Positions 50,315 to 60,226 of a stretch of DNA of 64,000 nucleotides are shown here, piece by piece. The DNA is taken from assembly GCA_028280885.1 (NCBI GenBank), contig JANQKY010000072.1:31913-95912 (forward strand), written 5' to 3'. Origin of the DNA: Tepidamorphus sp. GTDB lineage: Bacteria > Pseudomonadota > Alphaproteobacteria > Rhizobiales > Tepidamorphaceae. The stretch's first letter is position 1. The number at the start of each line of letters is the position of its first letter. The position numbers and the translations under genes are program-made. The notes beneath the pieces were generated by a model, which was given only the letters and a program-made list of their open reading frames with translations, made no database searches and was not told the origin of the DNA.

Positions 50315-51114
50315 CGCTGACGGCGACGATTCTCGGCTGCGGCTCGTCCGGCGGCGTGCCGCGCGTTGCCGGCGGCTGGGGCGCCTGTGATCCGCAGAAT
50401 TCGAGGAACCGCAGGCGGCGCTGTTCGCTGCTGGTCGAGCAGGCCGGCCCGGAGGGGACGACCCGTGTGCTGGTCGATGCCGGTCCGGACCTGCGCGACC
50501 AGCTTCTCGGCGCCGGTGTCGACTGGCTCGACGGCGTGCTGATCTCCCACGACCATGCCGATCACGTGCACGGGATCGACGATCTGCGCCCGATCGTCAT
50601 CCACAATCGCCGGCGCGTTTCGGTCCATATGGAGCCGGAGACCGGCGAGCGGCTGAAGGACCGGTTTTCCTATTGTTTCTCGGCGCCCGAGGGCAGTCCG
50701 TATCCGCCGATCCTCGATGCCCACGAGATGCTGCCGCTGACGCCGGTGGTGATAGACGGGCAGGGCGGTCCGGTGATCGCCGAGCCCTTCCCGGTCATCC
50801 ACGGGCCGACCATGGCGCTCGGCTTCCGCTTCGGCGGGCTTGCCTATTCGCCGGATGTCAGCGACATCCCCGAAGAGAGCGTTTCGCTCCTGAACGATCT
50901 CGACATGTGGATCGTCGATTCGCTCCGGGACATGCCGCATATCAGCCATTTCACCGTCGACGAGGCGCTGGGCTGGATCAAGCGGATCGGGCCGCGGCGG
51001 GCGGTCCTGACCAATCTTCATGTCGATCTCGACTACGAAGCCCTGAAGGCACGGCTTCCCGAAACGGTCGAGCCGGCCTTTGACGGCATGCGGATCGACG
51101 TCCGGCAGACCTGA
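50311..51114 (+). CDS. MBL-fold metallohydrolase (PhnP-like)
   Basis: Encodes 267 residues. The N-terminus ILGCGSSGGVPR is typical of PhnP-like phosphodiesterases. The metal motif is SHDHADHVHGIDDLR near residue 73. A second His is in VIHGPTMALG. It probably hydrolyses a cyclic phosphate or nucleotide; the substrate is unknown. Coupled to tatD by ATGA, as in related genomes. Confidence 0.93.
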   Translation: MTLTATILGCGSSGGVPRVAGGWGACDPQNSRNRRRRCSLLVEQAGPEGTTRVLVDAGPDLRDQLLGAGVDWLDGVLISHDHADHVHGIDDLRPIVIHNRRRVSVHMEPETGERLKDRFSYCFSAPEGSPYPPILDAHEMLPLTPVVIDGQGGPVIAEPFPVIHGPTMALGFRFGGLAYSPDVSDIPEESVSLLNDLDMWIVDSLRDMPHISHFTVDEALGWIKRIGPRRAVLTNLHVDLDYEALKARLPETVEPAFDGMRIDVRQT

Positions 51115-51122
51115 AGGGGCCG

Positions 51123-52721
51123 CTACGCGGCCTCGAGCAGCGCGACCTCGCCATTTTCGGTGGCAAACAGCGCATAACGGTTCCGGCCGGTCTTCTTGGC
51201 CCGGTAGAGCGCGGCGTCGGCGCGGCTGATGACCTCGTCGGGCCGGTCGCCATCCTGCGGCCAGAAGGCGATGCCGATGCAGCCGCCGATGCGGACCTCG
51301 GCGCCGGTCTCCAGGCCGATCGGCTCGTTGATGCGCTCGAACAGTTGTCTGGAGGCTGCGATCGCCTGTTCGTCGGCCCGATCCTCGGCCCGGCGGGTCG
51401 GCACGACGGCGAGGAACTCGTCGCCGCCGGTTCTGGCGATGATCGTCCCGTCGCGGGCGAGATCGCGCAGGCGCTGGCCGATCGTTTTGAGCACCGCATC
51501 GCCGACGACATGGCCGTGGGTGTCGTTGACCGGCTTGAAGCCGTCGAGATCGATGGCGAGGACCGCGAAGGGCTGGTCATCGCCGACCAGCGCCTCGAGC
51601 CGCTGAACCAGCAGCCGGCGGTTTTCCAGACCGGTCAACTGATCATGCAGCGCCTGATATTGCAGCTTGTCCGTCATGTCGTTGAACGCGGCGGCCAGTT
51701 CGCGCAGTTCGATCGGCCCCTCGGTCACCTCGACCCGGCGGTCGAGCGCGCCGTTCGCGGTGGCGACCGCGGCGTCGCGCAGCTTGCGCACCGACCGCAG
51801 CATCATGCGCTCGATCGCCAGCCAGGCGATCAGGCCCGACAGCGAGACGATGGCGGCTATCAGCGCCAGGCTGGTCAGCAGTTCCTGGCGCGCGGTATCG
51901 ACCACGGCGTCCCGGTCGACGCCGACCATCACCACCATGTCGGAGGCCGGCAGCGGCGCCGCGCTGGCGATCCTGTCGGTGTCGCCGAACCGTATCGTCC
52001 GGAAATCCGCCGGCCGGGCGCCCGCGGCGTCGGTTCTGGTCGATGCGGGAACGAGCAGGGGGTGGTTGTCCGGGGAAACGTCCAGCATCGGCGCGAACGC
52101 GCCGACATCGTGATGGCGATAGGCGCCGCCTTCCGGCGTGAACATCACGACGACCGGGTTTGCCGGCGAAACGAGTTCCTCATCGAAGGTGGGTGCCCAA
52201 TCGACATCGATGGACTTGACCAGATGCCACTTGGAGCCGTCCGGCAATTCGCGATGCGTCACCGCGAACAGCCGCAGGTGGCCGTCCTGCATGGCCAGCG
52301 GGCCGATCACCGAATTGCCCAGCGGCGTGCTCCTGGCCAGCACCTCGTCGATGGCGGCTTGCGGGAACGGGACGGTCTGGTCGGGCGCGCAGGTGTAGCC
52401 GCCGAAATCGCCGACGAGCCAGACATTCTGCCGCGTGTCCGTCCTGATCACACAGGCGCCGGCGACCGGAGCGGGCGCGGCGGCCTGGGCCGCCGATGCC
52501 GCAAGCTGCATATGGGCCTTGGCGAGCACGTCGCCATAGTGCCCGGCGGCCGCATGCGCCGCCTCGCTTGTCCAGCCATGCGCATCGTCGATCGCTTCGT
52601 TCTGCTCGGCGCGAATGAACTCGACGGCCAGCAGCGCGGTGGGCACCGCGGCAAGCGCGATCACGACCGCGACATGGGCGCCGAGCCCCAGTCTTCGAAT
52701 GATCGGATACGACCAGCCCAT
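51123..52721 (-). CDS. Membrane diguanylate cyclase (sensor - HAMP - GGDEF)
   Basis: About 532 residues from the ATG at 52721; a TTG 39 nt upstream is possible but has no good ribosome binding site. A first helix (residues about 13-35) is followed by a periplasmic Cache-like sensor domain, a second helix (about 285-305), HAMP and GGDEF domains. The active site is GGDEF exactly (RTGGDEFLAVV). The product would be c-di-GMP. There is no RxxD inhibitory site where expected (5 residues upstream), only DLARDGT. No EAL domain. It is convergent with the MBL gene. Confidence 0.92.
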   Translation of the reverse strand: MGWSYPIIRRLGLGAHVAVVIALAAVPTALLAVEFIRAEQNEAIDDAHGWTSEAAHAAAGHYGDVLAKAHMQLAASAAQAAAPAPVAGACVIRTDTRQNVWLVGDFGGYTCAPDQTVPFPQAAIDEVLARSTPLGNSVIGPLAMQDGHLRLFAVTHRELPDGSKWHLVKSIDVDWAPTFDEELVSPANPVVVMFTPEGGAYRHHDVGAFAPMLDVSPDNHPLLVPASTRTDAAGARPADFRTIRFGDTDRIASAAPLPASDMVVMVGVDRDAVVDTARQELLTSLALIAAIVSLSGLIAWLAIERMMLRSVRKLRDAAVATANGALDRRVEVTEGPIELRELAAAFNDMTDKLQYQALHDQLTGLENRRLLVQRLEALVGDDQPFAVLAIDLDGFKPVNDTHGHVVGDAVLKTIGQRLRDLARDGTIIARTGGDEFLAVVPTRRAEDRADEQAIAASRQLFERINEPIGLETGAEVRIGGCIGIAFWPQDGDRPDEVISRADAALYRAKKTGRNRYALFATENGEVALLEAA

Positions 52722-53215
52722 CGAATCGGTGTTTCTTCCTCGGTGTTTCTTATGAGGCAAATCCTAGCACGCCACTTTAGACGACGGTGAGATAGTTCCA
52801 CAAATCGGTTACCGTGCGGTGTTTCCGCAAGCGGCGCTTTGACCGCGCCCCCGCGATCGCGGAGACGGCAGGCGCTTGGCGTGGACCGCCGGAGGGTTTG
52901 GAACAGCAAAAGCGTCGAACCTGCTGCCGCGCTTGCGGTTTCCGGACTTGGGGTGACCGAGGATTGGCCGGAGGAATCGCCGGATCGGATCATACAAAAA
53001 TAGTTCCATAATATATCTTACGCGACATTCATATGCTGTATTCCGGCGCGCGGCCTGTAAGCCCCTGCCTGCAAGCCGAGCCGTTCTCTTGAAGGCAGAC
53101 TTCGCTGATGGTCCGGATGTGCCGGACATGATCCGCGTTCAGGAGCCAGGCCCCTGAGCAAGGCCCGTGGGGTTTTCTTTCGCGCGGACGCCGCTACCCT
53201 GGCTGGTCGGGAAAT
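52722..53215. other. Non-coding region before the GFA gene
   Basis: About 490 nt with no credible gene. The sequence TCGGTGTTTCTT occurs twice, 14 nt apart, near 52727-52752 by the diguanylate cyclase start. The 9-mer ATAGTTCCA occurs at 52792 and 53000. The part around 52995-53035 is AT-rich and may hold a promoter. Confidence 0.4.
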
Positions 53216-53680
53216 ATGTGCTCCAGGGAGATCGAAACGGTGGCTGGCAGCGATAAAGGGCCGATTACCGGCAGGTGCTACTGTGGCAGGACGACGTTGC
53301 GGGCCAAGCAGCCGCCGCGGACCGTCGCCTATTGCCATTGCGAGGATTGCCGTCGTGTCACGGGGGCGCCGGTTGCGGCGTTCGCGGCTTTTGATGACGG
53401 CGCGGTGACATGGGCGCCGGACGAAGGCCGACGGGTGGCGGTCAATCCCGGAGTGACGCGCACGTTCTGTGAGCGTTGCGGGTCACCGCTCACCGGCTGG
53501 TATGCCTATCTGCCTGACACCGTGTTCGTCGCCCTGGGGATCCTCGACCAGGCCAACGATCTTGCGCCCAGCATTCACGCCCACGCGGCCAGTTGCCTGG
53601 ATTGGCTGCGCATCGACGACGATCTGGACCGCATCACGGCATCGGCACGAGATGAGCTCAACGACACGGGTGCGGAATAA
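53216..53680 (+). CDS. GFA family (glutathione-dependent formaldehyde-activating-like) protein
   Basis: Encodes 154 residues; a GTG at 53240 with GGGAG upstream is an alternative start. Zinc cysteines are in GRCYCG, YCHCEDCRR and FCERCGSPL, the GFA/CENP-V pattern. These proteins bind zinc and sometimes glutathione adducts; few have proven enzyme activity. The stop is 1 nt from the convergent VOC stop. Confidence 0.88.
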   Translation: MCSREIETVAGSDKGPITGRCYCGRTTLRAKQPPRTVAYCHCEDCRRVTGAPVAAFAAFDDGAVTWAPDEGRRVAVNPGVTRTFCERCGSPLTGWYAYLPDTVFVALGILDQANDLAPSIHAHAASCLDWLRIDDDLDRITASARDELNDTGAE

Positions 53681-53681
53681 G

Positions 53682-54524
53682 TTACTCGAAGACGATGACG
53701 CTGCCTTCCGCCGCGCCCGCGGGCACGGCAAGGCCGGCCTTGCACTCGACGAGCGGGACGCCGGCGGCGTCGAGACAGGCCCGGGTCGCGTCGCGGTCGG
53801 CGACCGCGTAGTGCAGCGCCACGGGGAAGCCGCCGAGACGGCCGGTATCGGGATCCGCCAGGGCGCCGTCGAACAATTCCATCACGCCGTCCCGGTCGAG
53901 CACCGTCATGCGATCCCCTCGCCCGCCGCGCATCACGAAACCGTGGTCGAGCGGCTCGGCGGCGTGGCCGTAGGATTTTTCGTAATAGGCCAGATCGCGG
54001 GACGGATCATCCGACAGGCAGGTGATGCCCGCAAGCTTCGTCACGCCGTTGGGGTGCGTTGAATGGCCCTTGATGAAGATCGCACCGGGCTTGCGGTGTT
54101 CGGAGAAGAACAACGACAGAAAGCGATGCGGCGTCTTCCAATTATAGAGAAAGGAGGAATCCGTCTCGTCCTGCGATCCGTCCGGCAGGACGACCGTCCT
54201 GCGGGCATTGCCCTCCGGACCGGGCGTGTAGCCCAGCGCCTCCAGCCGCAGCCGTTCCTCGGCAAGGCTGTCGGAGGTCAGGCTGACATGGGCAAGGCCC
54301 GGACCGCAGTCGAAGCGGTCGATATACTGATCGCGCAGGAGCGGAATGGCATCGGCCACGTCGATCAGTTCCAGATAGGTGTCGGGCAGGATCACCACGG
54401 CGTTCGACGAGCCGAATTCGATGTGGCGCGCCGCCGGCCGGACATTGAACCCGAGCCTCTGATAGGCCTGCCGGGCCTGTTCCAGGTCGTGCACCATCAG
54501 CACGTAGTGATCGATGGACTTCAT
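53682..54524 (-). CDS. VOC/glyoxalase-like domain protein
   Basis: Encodes 280 residues from the ATG at 54524, GGGAG 8 nt upstream. The start MKSIDHYVLMVHDLEQA and a following FGSSNAVVILPDTYLELIDV fit the glyoxalase-like domain 3 type (PF13468). Metal sites are plausible at H6 (IDHYVLMV), H in GLAHVSL and an acidic residue further down. It ends the TRAP/CoA-ligase operon. Enzyme role unknown; perhaps a lyase or isomerase of a pathway intermediate. Confidence 0.82.
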   Translation of the reverse strand: MKSIDHYVLMVHDLEQARQAYQRLGFNVRPAARHIEFGSSNAVVILPDTYLELIDVADAIPLLRDQYIDRFDCGPGLAHVSLTSDSLAEERLRLEALGYTPGPEGNARRTVVLPDGSQDETDSSFLYNWKTPHRFLSLFFSEHRKPGAIFIKGHSTHPNGVTKLAGITCLSDDPSRDLAYYEKSYGHAAEPLDHGFVMRGGRGDRMTVLDRDGVMELFDGALADPDTGRLGGFPVALHYAVADRDATRACLDAAGVPLVECKAGLAVPAGAAEGSVIVFE

Positions 54525-54547
54525 GGCGAAGTCTCCCTTTTTCAGCC

Positions 54548-55864
54548 TCAAAGCGCCATCAGCGACGGCAGCCACGTTGCCAGCCCCGGAAAGGCGAAAA
54601 CGAGCAGCAGCGTGATCAGTTGCGCGGCGATGAACGGCACCACGCCCAGATACATCGCCCGGTAGCTGATTTCCGGTGGCGCGATCGATCTGAGATAGAA
54701 GATCGACGGCGCCATCGGCGGGGTCAGATAGGAGGTCTGGATGACGATAATCATCAACACCGCGAACCACAGCGGCTCGACGTCGAAGGCGCCGAAGACC
54801 GGGATGAAGATCGGCAGGCAGATCAGGATCACCGAGACCCAGTCGAGGATGAAGCCGGCCAGGAAGACGACCGCCAGCATCATCAGGATGACGCCGGTCT
54901 CGCCGAAGCCGGTGGCGGTGAACAGCTCCCGGACGAGTTCGTTGCCGCCATGGATGCGGAAGGTGCTCGAAAAGATGGTGCCGCCGACGACGATCAGCAG
55001 GATCATCGAGTTGACCAGCAGCGTCTGGCGCAGGGCATCGAAAAAGGTCGCCCAGCGGAACTTTCCATAGGCGATCGTCAGCAGGATCGTGCCGAGGGCC
55101 CCGACCGCCGCGGCCTCCGTCGGCGAGGCGACGCCGAAGGAGATCGAACCGAGCACGGCGACGATCAGCGCGACCACGGGCACGAGCGCCACCAGTGTCG
55201 TTCGAATGCGAGCCCCGAGCGGAATATCGGAGACCTCGACGCTGCGCGGCGCGAGTTCCGGCTTGAGGATCGCGGCAATCAGCACATAGCCGATGAAGGC
55301 GGTGACCATGATGCCGGCCGGCAGCATGACGGCCAGAAACATCTGGCCAACCGATTGCTGCGCGACGGTCGCGTAGATCACCACGACGATCGATGGCGGG
55401 ATCATCGTGCCGAGCGAGCCGCCGGCGCAGATCACGCCGGAAATCAGCGACTTGTCGTAGTTGCGCGCCATCATCGCCGGGATCGCCATCACCCCGATCA
55501 GGACCTCGACGGCGCCGACGATGCCGGTCGAGGCGGCGAGAATGCCGGCCATGCCCATCGTTGCCAGTGCCAGACCGCCCGGCAGGCGGCCGAGCCAGAG
55601 CTGCAGCGCGTCGAACAGCCGCTCGGCGACGCCGGAGCGCTCCAGCATGAAGCCCATGAAGATGAAGGGCGGCACGGCCGACAAGACGAAGCTGGTCGCC
55701 GTCTGGGTGATGCCGGCATAAAGCTGGTTGGAGACCGCGTCGCCAAACAGCGGCCAGGCGAAGATCGCAGCCGTCACCAGCAGCGAGAACGAGATCGGGA
55801 TGCCCAGCAGCACGAAGGCGAACAGGCATGGAAACATCAGCGCGGCGAGCAGTTCTCCGGACAT
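54548..55864 (-). CDS. dctM: TRAP transporter large permease (DctM)
   Basis: Encodes 438 residues with about 12 hydrophobic helices. Family motifs are PPFIFMGFMLERSG, GTMIPPSI and PPMAPSIFYLRSIAP. It carries solute across the inner membrane with DctQ and DctP, energised by a Na+ or H+ gradient. It follows dctQ by 9 nt. Confidence 0.95.
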   Translation of the reverse strand: MSGELLAALMFPCLFAFVLLGIPISFSLLVTAAIFAWPLFGDAVSNQLYAGITQTATSFVLSAVPPFIFMGFMLERSGVAERLFDALQLWLGRLPGGLALATMGMAGILAASTGIVGAVEVLIGVMAIPAMMARNYDKSLISGVICAGGSLGTMIPPSIVVVIYATVAQQSVGQMFLAVMLPAGIMVTAFIGYVLIAAILKPELAPRSVEVSDIPLGARIRTTLVALVPVVALIVAVLGSISFGVASPTEAAAVGALGTILLTIAYGKFRWATFFDALRQTLLVNSMILLIVVGGTIFSSTFRIHGGNELVRELFTATGFGETGVILMMLAVVFLAGFILDWVSVILICLPIFIPVFGAFDVEPLWFAVLMIIVIQTSYLTPPMAPSIFYLRSIAPPEISYRAMYLGVVPFIAAQLITLLLVFAFPGLATWLPSLMAL

Positions 55865-55873
55865 CGCCCTGCC

Positions 55874-56434
55874 CTAACCAGCCGTTCGATCAGGTTGCAC
55901 CTGGCCGGGCGGCGCGACGGCGGCCGGGTCGGCGATGCCGATCAGATGGCGGACGCATTGCAGGAAAATCTGCAGCGTCAGGCCGGCGATGCCGATCGCG
56001 ATCCCGGTCAGGAACGGCCAGATCAGCGGCTGCCAGGTGCTCATGTTCTCGATGGTGCCGCGATCGAAGGCGCGCCAGGCCTTTTCGATGCTGTTTTCGC
56101 TGGTCAGCAACAGCAGCGGCAGCAGCAGGAGCGCGTAGAAGGCCGCGTTGATGAGATGCTGGAGCCGGAGCGGCAGCCGTGACGACAGAAAGTCGATGCG
56201 CACGTGGCGTTCATGCAGAAGCGTGTAGCCGGCCGCCATCAGGAACAGCGTGCCGTTGACCATGTAGACGATGTCGACGGACCAGATCGTCGGGGCGTTG
56301 AAGATACGGCGCGCGGCGACCTCGTAGAGCATGGTGCCGATCAGCACGACGATCATCACCTGCGCGACGACGGCAAGCGCCGCACTCACACGGTCGAGCC
56401 GCGGCAACAGCGTATCGACGAGCCACGTCTTCAT
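55874..56434 (-). CDS. dctQ: TRAP transporter small permease (DctQ)
   Basis: Encodes 186 residues with four helices and the DctQ motif YEVAARRIFNAPTIWSVDIVYMVNGTLFLMAAGYTLLHERHV split over helices 1-3. It is the small membrane subunit that pairs with DctM. It sits between dctP (104 nt) and dctM (9 nt). Confidence 0.93.
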   Translation of the reverse strand: MKTWLVDTLLPRLDRVSAALAVVAQVMIVVLIGTMLYEVAARRIFNAPTIWSVDIVYMVNGTLFLMAAGYTLLHERHVRIDFLSSRLPLRLQHLINAAFYALLLLPLLLLTSENSIEKAWRAFDRGTIENMSTWQPLIWPFLTGIAIGIAGLTLQIFLQCVRHLIGIADPAAVAPPGQVQPDRTAG

Positions 56435-56538
56435 CCTGCCCCCTACGCGTCGGGCCCCTACCCGTCGGGCCCGCCAATCGTCAAGCCGGCCGGTCCCTTT
56501 GAGGGCATTGCCCTCCCGGAGACCGGCCGTGCCGGTGA

Positions 56539-57636
56539 TCAGTTCTGGTCGGTGACCATATAGTAGGATGCCCCCTGCCAGCGATCCTGGAAATCTGTAA
56601 TCGAGTTCAGGACCTTCTCCGGCCAGGGATTGCCGTTTGCCGCGGCATCCGCCGCCGTCTTCGCGCCCCAGGCCCGGGCCGCCTCGCGCGCCTTGACCTG
56701 GAATTCGTCGGGCAGTTCGAGCAGCGTGTTCTTGCCCTCGGCGACCCGCGCATTGACCTTGTTGACGGCTTCGAGGTCGGCGACGATCGTGCGGTACATG
56801 CTGTCATAGGTGACGATGCGCGCGGCGATCTCGATCGCCTGCTTGTAGGCGTCCGGAAGCTCGTCCCAGGTGTCGGTCTTCATCATCAGTTCGAAGGTCC
56901 AGGCGGGGGCGTGGATGCCGGGATAGATGATGTATTCGGCGGTCTCGTGCAGGCCCTGGTTCCAGTTCTCGCCGGGCAGCGAGTATTCGGCGAGATCCAG
57001 GCCCTGCTTCTCCAGCATCGAATAGACTTCGGAGCCCGGAACCGTGGTGGAAGCCGCGCCGAAGGCATCCTTGGCGATCGCCGCCCAGTTGCCCAGCGTG
57101 CGGTATTTCAGGCCATCCAGATCCTCGACCGTCTCGATCGGCACGTGGCTGTGGGCGAACCATTCCGACGGGCCGCTGCCGAGCACGAGCGAAGCCACGT
57201 CCATGGTCTCGCGCCGGTGCTCACGCAGCAGATCCTGGCCGCCGCCGAAATAGGTCCAGGCGAGGATCGAGTCGACGCCCAGGCCCGTCGGGAAGCCGCT
57301 GATCATGGCGTTGGTCGGATCGGCATTGCCCAGGAACACCGCCGGCCAGTTGACCATGTCGACGAGCCCGTCCTCCATCGCCTCGTGCAGCTTGAAGATG
57401 CTGCCGACGGTGCCGGCCGGCAGCGGCTGGATCTCGACCTCGCCGCCGGTCAGCTCGCTCACCAGTTCGGCAAACGGTACGGCGATGTGGTTGAAATAGT
57501 TGCCGGTTTCGACGTCGATCGTCGCCATCCGGAACTTGTATTCCTGCGCCTGCGCGGGGGCCGCCATCGCGGCAACCAGTGCGCCGGTCACCACGACCGG
57601 TGCGGCATAGGAGCGGAGCCTGTCTCTAAGTGTCAT
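56539..57636 (-). CDS. dctP: TRAP transporter substrate-binding protein (DctP)
   Basis: Encodes 365 residues with a signal peptide ending AAPAQAQEY. The DctP fold is seen in YFNHIAVPFAELVSELTGGEVEI, GLKYRTLGNWAAIAKDAFGAA (the helix with the arginine that binds a carboxylate) and ENWNQGLHETAEYI. It is likely to bind an organic acid. Partners are the ligase and thioesterase of the operon. Confidence 0.94.
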   Translation of the reverse strand: MTLRDRLRSYAAPVVVTGALVAAMAAPAQAQEYKFRMATIDVETGNYFNHIAVPFAELVSELTGGEVEIQPLPAGTVGSIFKLHEAMEDGLVDMVNWPAVFLGNADPTNAMISGFPTGLGVDSILAWTYFGGGQDLLREHRRETMDVASLVLGSGPSEWFAHSHVPIETVEDLDGLKYRTLGNWAAIAKDAFGAASTTVPGSEVYSMLEKQGLDLAEYSLPGENWNQGLHETAEYIIYPGIHAPAWTFELMMKTDTWDELPDAYKQAIEIAARIVTYDSMYRTIVADLEAVNKVNARVAEGKNTLLELPDEFQVKAREAARAWGAKTAADAAANGNPWPEKVLNSITDFQDRWQGASYYMVTDQN

Positions 57637-57687
57637 GTCGGTGTTCTCCCTGGTTCATACCTGTTCGGTGATCCCTGGTGTGTTGAA

Positions 57688-58692
57688 TTAGGGCGCCAGG
57701 ATCACCTTTCCGAAAGACTGGCGGTCGTTGAGTGCGTGCAGGGCCTCGCGGGCCTGATCGAGCGGAAACGTCTGTCCGATGACCGGCGTCAGCCGGCCAT
57801 CGCCGACCAGCTCCAGAAGGTCGATCACGTCCTGCCGGTCCCAGCCGTTCGAGCCGACGATGGTCTGCTCGAAGGTCCAGATGAAGCGGATATCGGTCTT
57901 CGGGTCGTAGCCGGCGGTCGCGCCGCAGGTCAGCATGCGGCCGTGTCGCGACAGGCAGCGCAGCGCCGGCACCCAGGTGTCGCCGCCGGTGAAGTTGACG
58001 ACCACGTCGACGCCGCCGCCGCCCCAGACACGCGGCTTGCCGCGCATCTCGTGGATCTGGTCCTTGAAGTCGCGCTCGGTGTAGTTGATCACCTCGTCGG
58101 CGCCGAGCTCCTTGAGGCGAGCCATCTTTTCCGGGCTGGAGGCGGCCGCGATGACATGGGCGCCGGCCATCTTGGCCAGTTGCACACAGCAGGTGCCGAC
58201 CCCGCCCGAGGCGCCGAGAATGAGCACGCTTTCGCCTTCGCGGACCTGTCCGCGCGTCATCATCATCCGGTAGGCGGTGCCATAGGCGCAGGGCAGCGCG
58301 GCGGCGTCGGCGAAATCGATCCCGTCGGGCAGGCGGATGAGTTGCGGCGCCTTGACGACGGCGAGTTCGGCCAGGCCGCCGTCGACCATCTCACCGAACA
58401 GCTTGCCCTTCTCCCGGTCGATCGGGTCGATCAGCACCCGGTCGCCGGGCTGCCAGCCGGTGACCCCCTCCCCGACCTCGGTGACGATGCCGGCGGCATC
58501 GATGCCCATGATGATCGGCATCGGCACCTTGATGCCGGGCATGCCGCGCAGGGTGAACAGGTCGTGGTAGTTCAGCGCACAGGCCTTGACGGCGAACTGA
58601 ACCTCGCCGGCCTGCGGCTTCGGGTCCGGCCAGTCGGCATGATACGTGACGTCGCCGATCTCGCCATGGGCGTGCAGCACCTGCGCTTTCAT
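57688..58692 (-). CDS. MDR-superfamily NADPH:quinone reductase / enoyl reductase-like
   Basis: Encodes 334 residues from an ATG that overlaps the ligase stop in an ATGA. The alcohol dehydrogenase N-terminal fold has CALNYHDLFTLRGMPG and GIDAAGIVTEVG. The cofactor motif is GASGGVGT near residue 150. Catalytic zinc ligands are not evident. It is probably an NADPH-dependent reductase of a quinone or unsaturated carbonyl. It lies between the ligase and dctP. Confidence 0.9.
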   Translation of the reverse strand: MKAQVLHAHGEIGDVTYHADWPDPKPQAGEVQFAVKACALNYHDLFTLRGMPGIKVPMPIIMGIDAAGIVTEVGEGVTGWQPGDRVLIDPIDREKGKLFGEMVDGGLAELAVVKAPQLIRLPDGIDFADAAALPCAYGTAYRMMMTRGQVREGESVLILGASGGVGTCCVQLAKMAGAHVIAAASSPEKMARLKELGADEVINYTERDFKDQIHEMRGKPRVWGGGGVDVVVNFTGGDTWVPALRCLSRHGRMLTCGATAGYDPKTDIRFIWTFEQTIVGSNGWDRQDVIDLLELVGDGRLTPVIGQTFPLDQAREALHALNDRQSFGKVILAP

Positions 58693-60221
58693 CCGGCCTG
58701 TTCCATGTCTTTTGCCTCGATATCGCGCGAGAAGGCCCTCGCCCGTTCCTTCAGCACCTTGCGATCGACCTTGTTGGTGCCCTGCCAGGGCAGCGCGTCG
58801 ACGAATTCGATAAAGCGGGGATGCTGATAGGCCGGGCCGTTCTTCAGCGCATGGTCCTTGATCGCCTCCGCGGTCGGCCCGGAACCGGGGCGCGGCACGA
58901 TGAAGGCCGCCGGTAGTTGCCCCTTGATCGCGTCCGGCACCGGCACGACGGCGGCCTCGGAGATGTCGGGATGGGTCAGCAGCATCGCCTCGACGTCGCC
59001 GGGATGGACGTTCTCGCCGCCGCACACGAACATGTCGTCGGCCCGGTCGACGAAATAGTAGAACCCGTCCGCGTCCCTGCGCATGACGTCGCCGGTATCG
59101 TACCAGCCGTCGTTAAGGCGCTCGGCGGTCTTTTCGGGCATGTTGAGATAGCCCGGCATCACCACCGGGCTGCGCACCCACAGGGTGCCCTCCTCGTCCG
59201 TGCCGCCGACGAGCTTGATCTCCGCCCGGTCGGAGGCGACACCGAGCGCCGGCCACGGTGTCGGCCGTCCGTCGGGATGGGGGCGGAAGGCCGTCGGCCC
59301 GGATTCCGTCGTGCCGTAGCTGATCGCGATATGGGCATGGGGAAAGACGGCCTGGATTTCCTTCATCAGGTCGACCGTCACCGGCGAGGAGCCGATGGTG
59401 ATCGAATCGACGCTTGAAAAATCGAGCCGCGCGATGAGGTCTCTCTCGCGCATCGCCAGCGCCATCATCGTCGGGATGGCGGTCAGGTAGGTGCAGCGCT
59501 CGACCTCGATCGCTTCCAGGTAGCCGCGCGCGCTGAACTTGCGCATCAAGACCTGCTCGATACCGCCGGCGAGCACCATCTTGCTGAAGAACAGCCCGTT
59601 CATGTGATAGAGCGGCGCTGCGACCAGCGCCCGCGCCTGCCACGGCTCCGGGACGGCCGCCAGAATGGCCTTCAGCGAATAGAGATAGCCGCCATGGGTG
59701 AGCGGCACGCCCTTGGGCAGACCGGTCGAGCCGGAGGTATAGAGGATGTTGGCGAAAGCCTCCGGCGCGACGTCGGCGATGTCGGGCGGCCCGGGATCCG
59801 ACAGCGCGTTCCAGTCCGCGTCCCGGTCGATGTCGAAGCGGGTGTGATCGTCCGGCAGAAGCGCCGCATGCTCGCCGTCGGTCAGCGTCAGCCGGACGTC
59901 GGCATCGGTCAGGATATGGGCGACGGTCCGCGCCGGCACCTTGAAGTTGATCGGCACGGCGCAGAGCCCTGCCCGCATGATGCCGAAATAGGCGATCAGG
60001 AAGCGGGCGCTGTTGCCGGCCAGCAGGCCGACCCGGTCTCCCGGCGCAAGGCCGCGCCCGATGAGGCCCCGGCCGATCGCGTTGGCCTGAGACATCAGAT
60101 CGCCGAGCGTGTAGCGAACCGCTGTCCCATCCTCGGACAGTTCGGTCAGCCAATGGGCCTCAAGGCCGCGGTCGAGCGCGATGATGTCACCGAGATTTGC
60201 GATACCCTCGAGCCTCGGCAC
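58689..60221 (-). CDS. AMP-forming acyl-CoA ligase
   Basis: Encodes 510 residues from a GTG. ANL-family motifs are YTSGSTGLPKGV (A3), ISYGTTESGPT (A5), WYDTGDVMRRDADGFYYFVDR (A7/A8) and GTNKVDRKVLKERA with the catalytic lysine (A10). It would activate the imported carboxylate (aromatic or medium-chain) as an acyl-CoA. It starts 5 nt after the thioesterase and overlaps the MDR gene. Confidence 0.94.
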   Translation of the reverse strand: MPRLEGIANLGDIIALDRGLEAHWLTELSEDGTAVRYTLGDLMSQANAIGRGLIGRGLAPGDRVGLLAGNSARFLIAYFGIMRAGLCAVPINFKVPARTVAHILTDADVRLTLTDGEHAALLPDDHTRFDIDRDADWNALSDPGPPDIADVAPEAFANILYTSGSTGLPKGVPLTHGGYLYSLKAILAAVPEPWQARALVAAPLYHMNGLFFSKMVLAGGIEQVLMRKFSARGYLEAIEVERCTYLTAIPTMMALAMRERDLIARLDFSSVDSITIGSSPVTVDLMKEIQAVFPHAHIAISYGTTESGPTAFRPHPDGRPTPWPALGVASDRAEIKLVGGTDEEGTLWVRSPVVMPGYLNMPEKTAERLNDGWYDTGDVMRRDADGFYYFVDRADDMFVCGGENVHPGDVEAMLLTHPDISEAAVVPVPDAIKGQLPAAFIVPRPGSGPTAEAIKDHALKNGPAYQHPRFIEFVDALPWQGTNKVDRKVLKERARAFSRDIEAKDMEQAG

Positions 60222-60226
60222 CGCGC

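Noticed and set aside
52792..53008. Two copies of ATAGTTCCA, 208 nt apart
   Set aside because: Nine bases in a 490-nt gap with no symmetry or gene beside both; may be chance.
54525..55829. Open frame continuous with the terminal VOC gene, which would make a 715-residue fusion
   Set aside because: The upstream part is dctM read out of frame; the VOC gene has its own GGGAG and ATG at 54524.
56911..58827. A 638-codon plus-strand frame opposite dctP and the MDR reductase
   Set aside because: Spans two genes and their gap on the other strand and shows no protein-like motifs.
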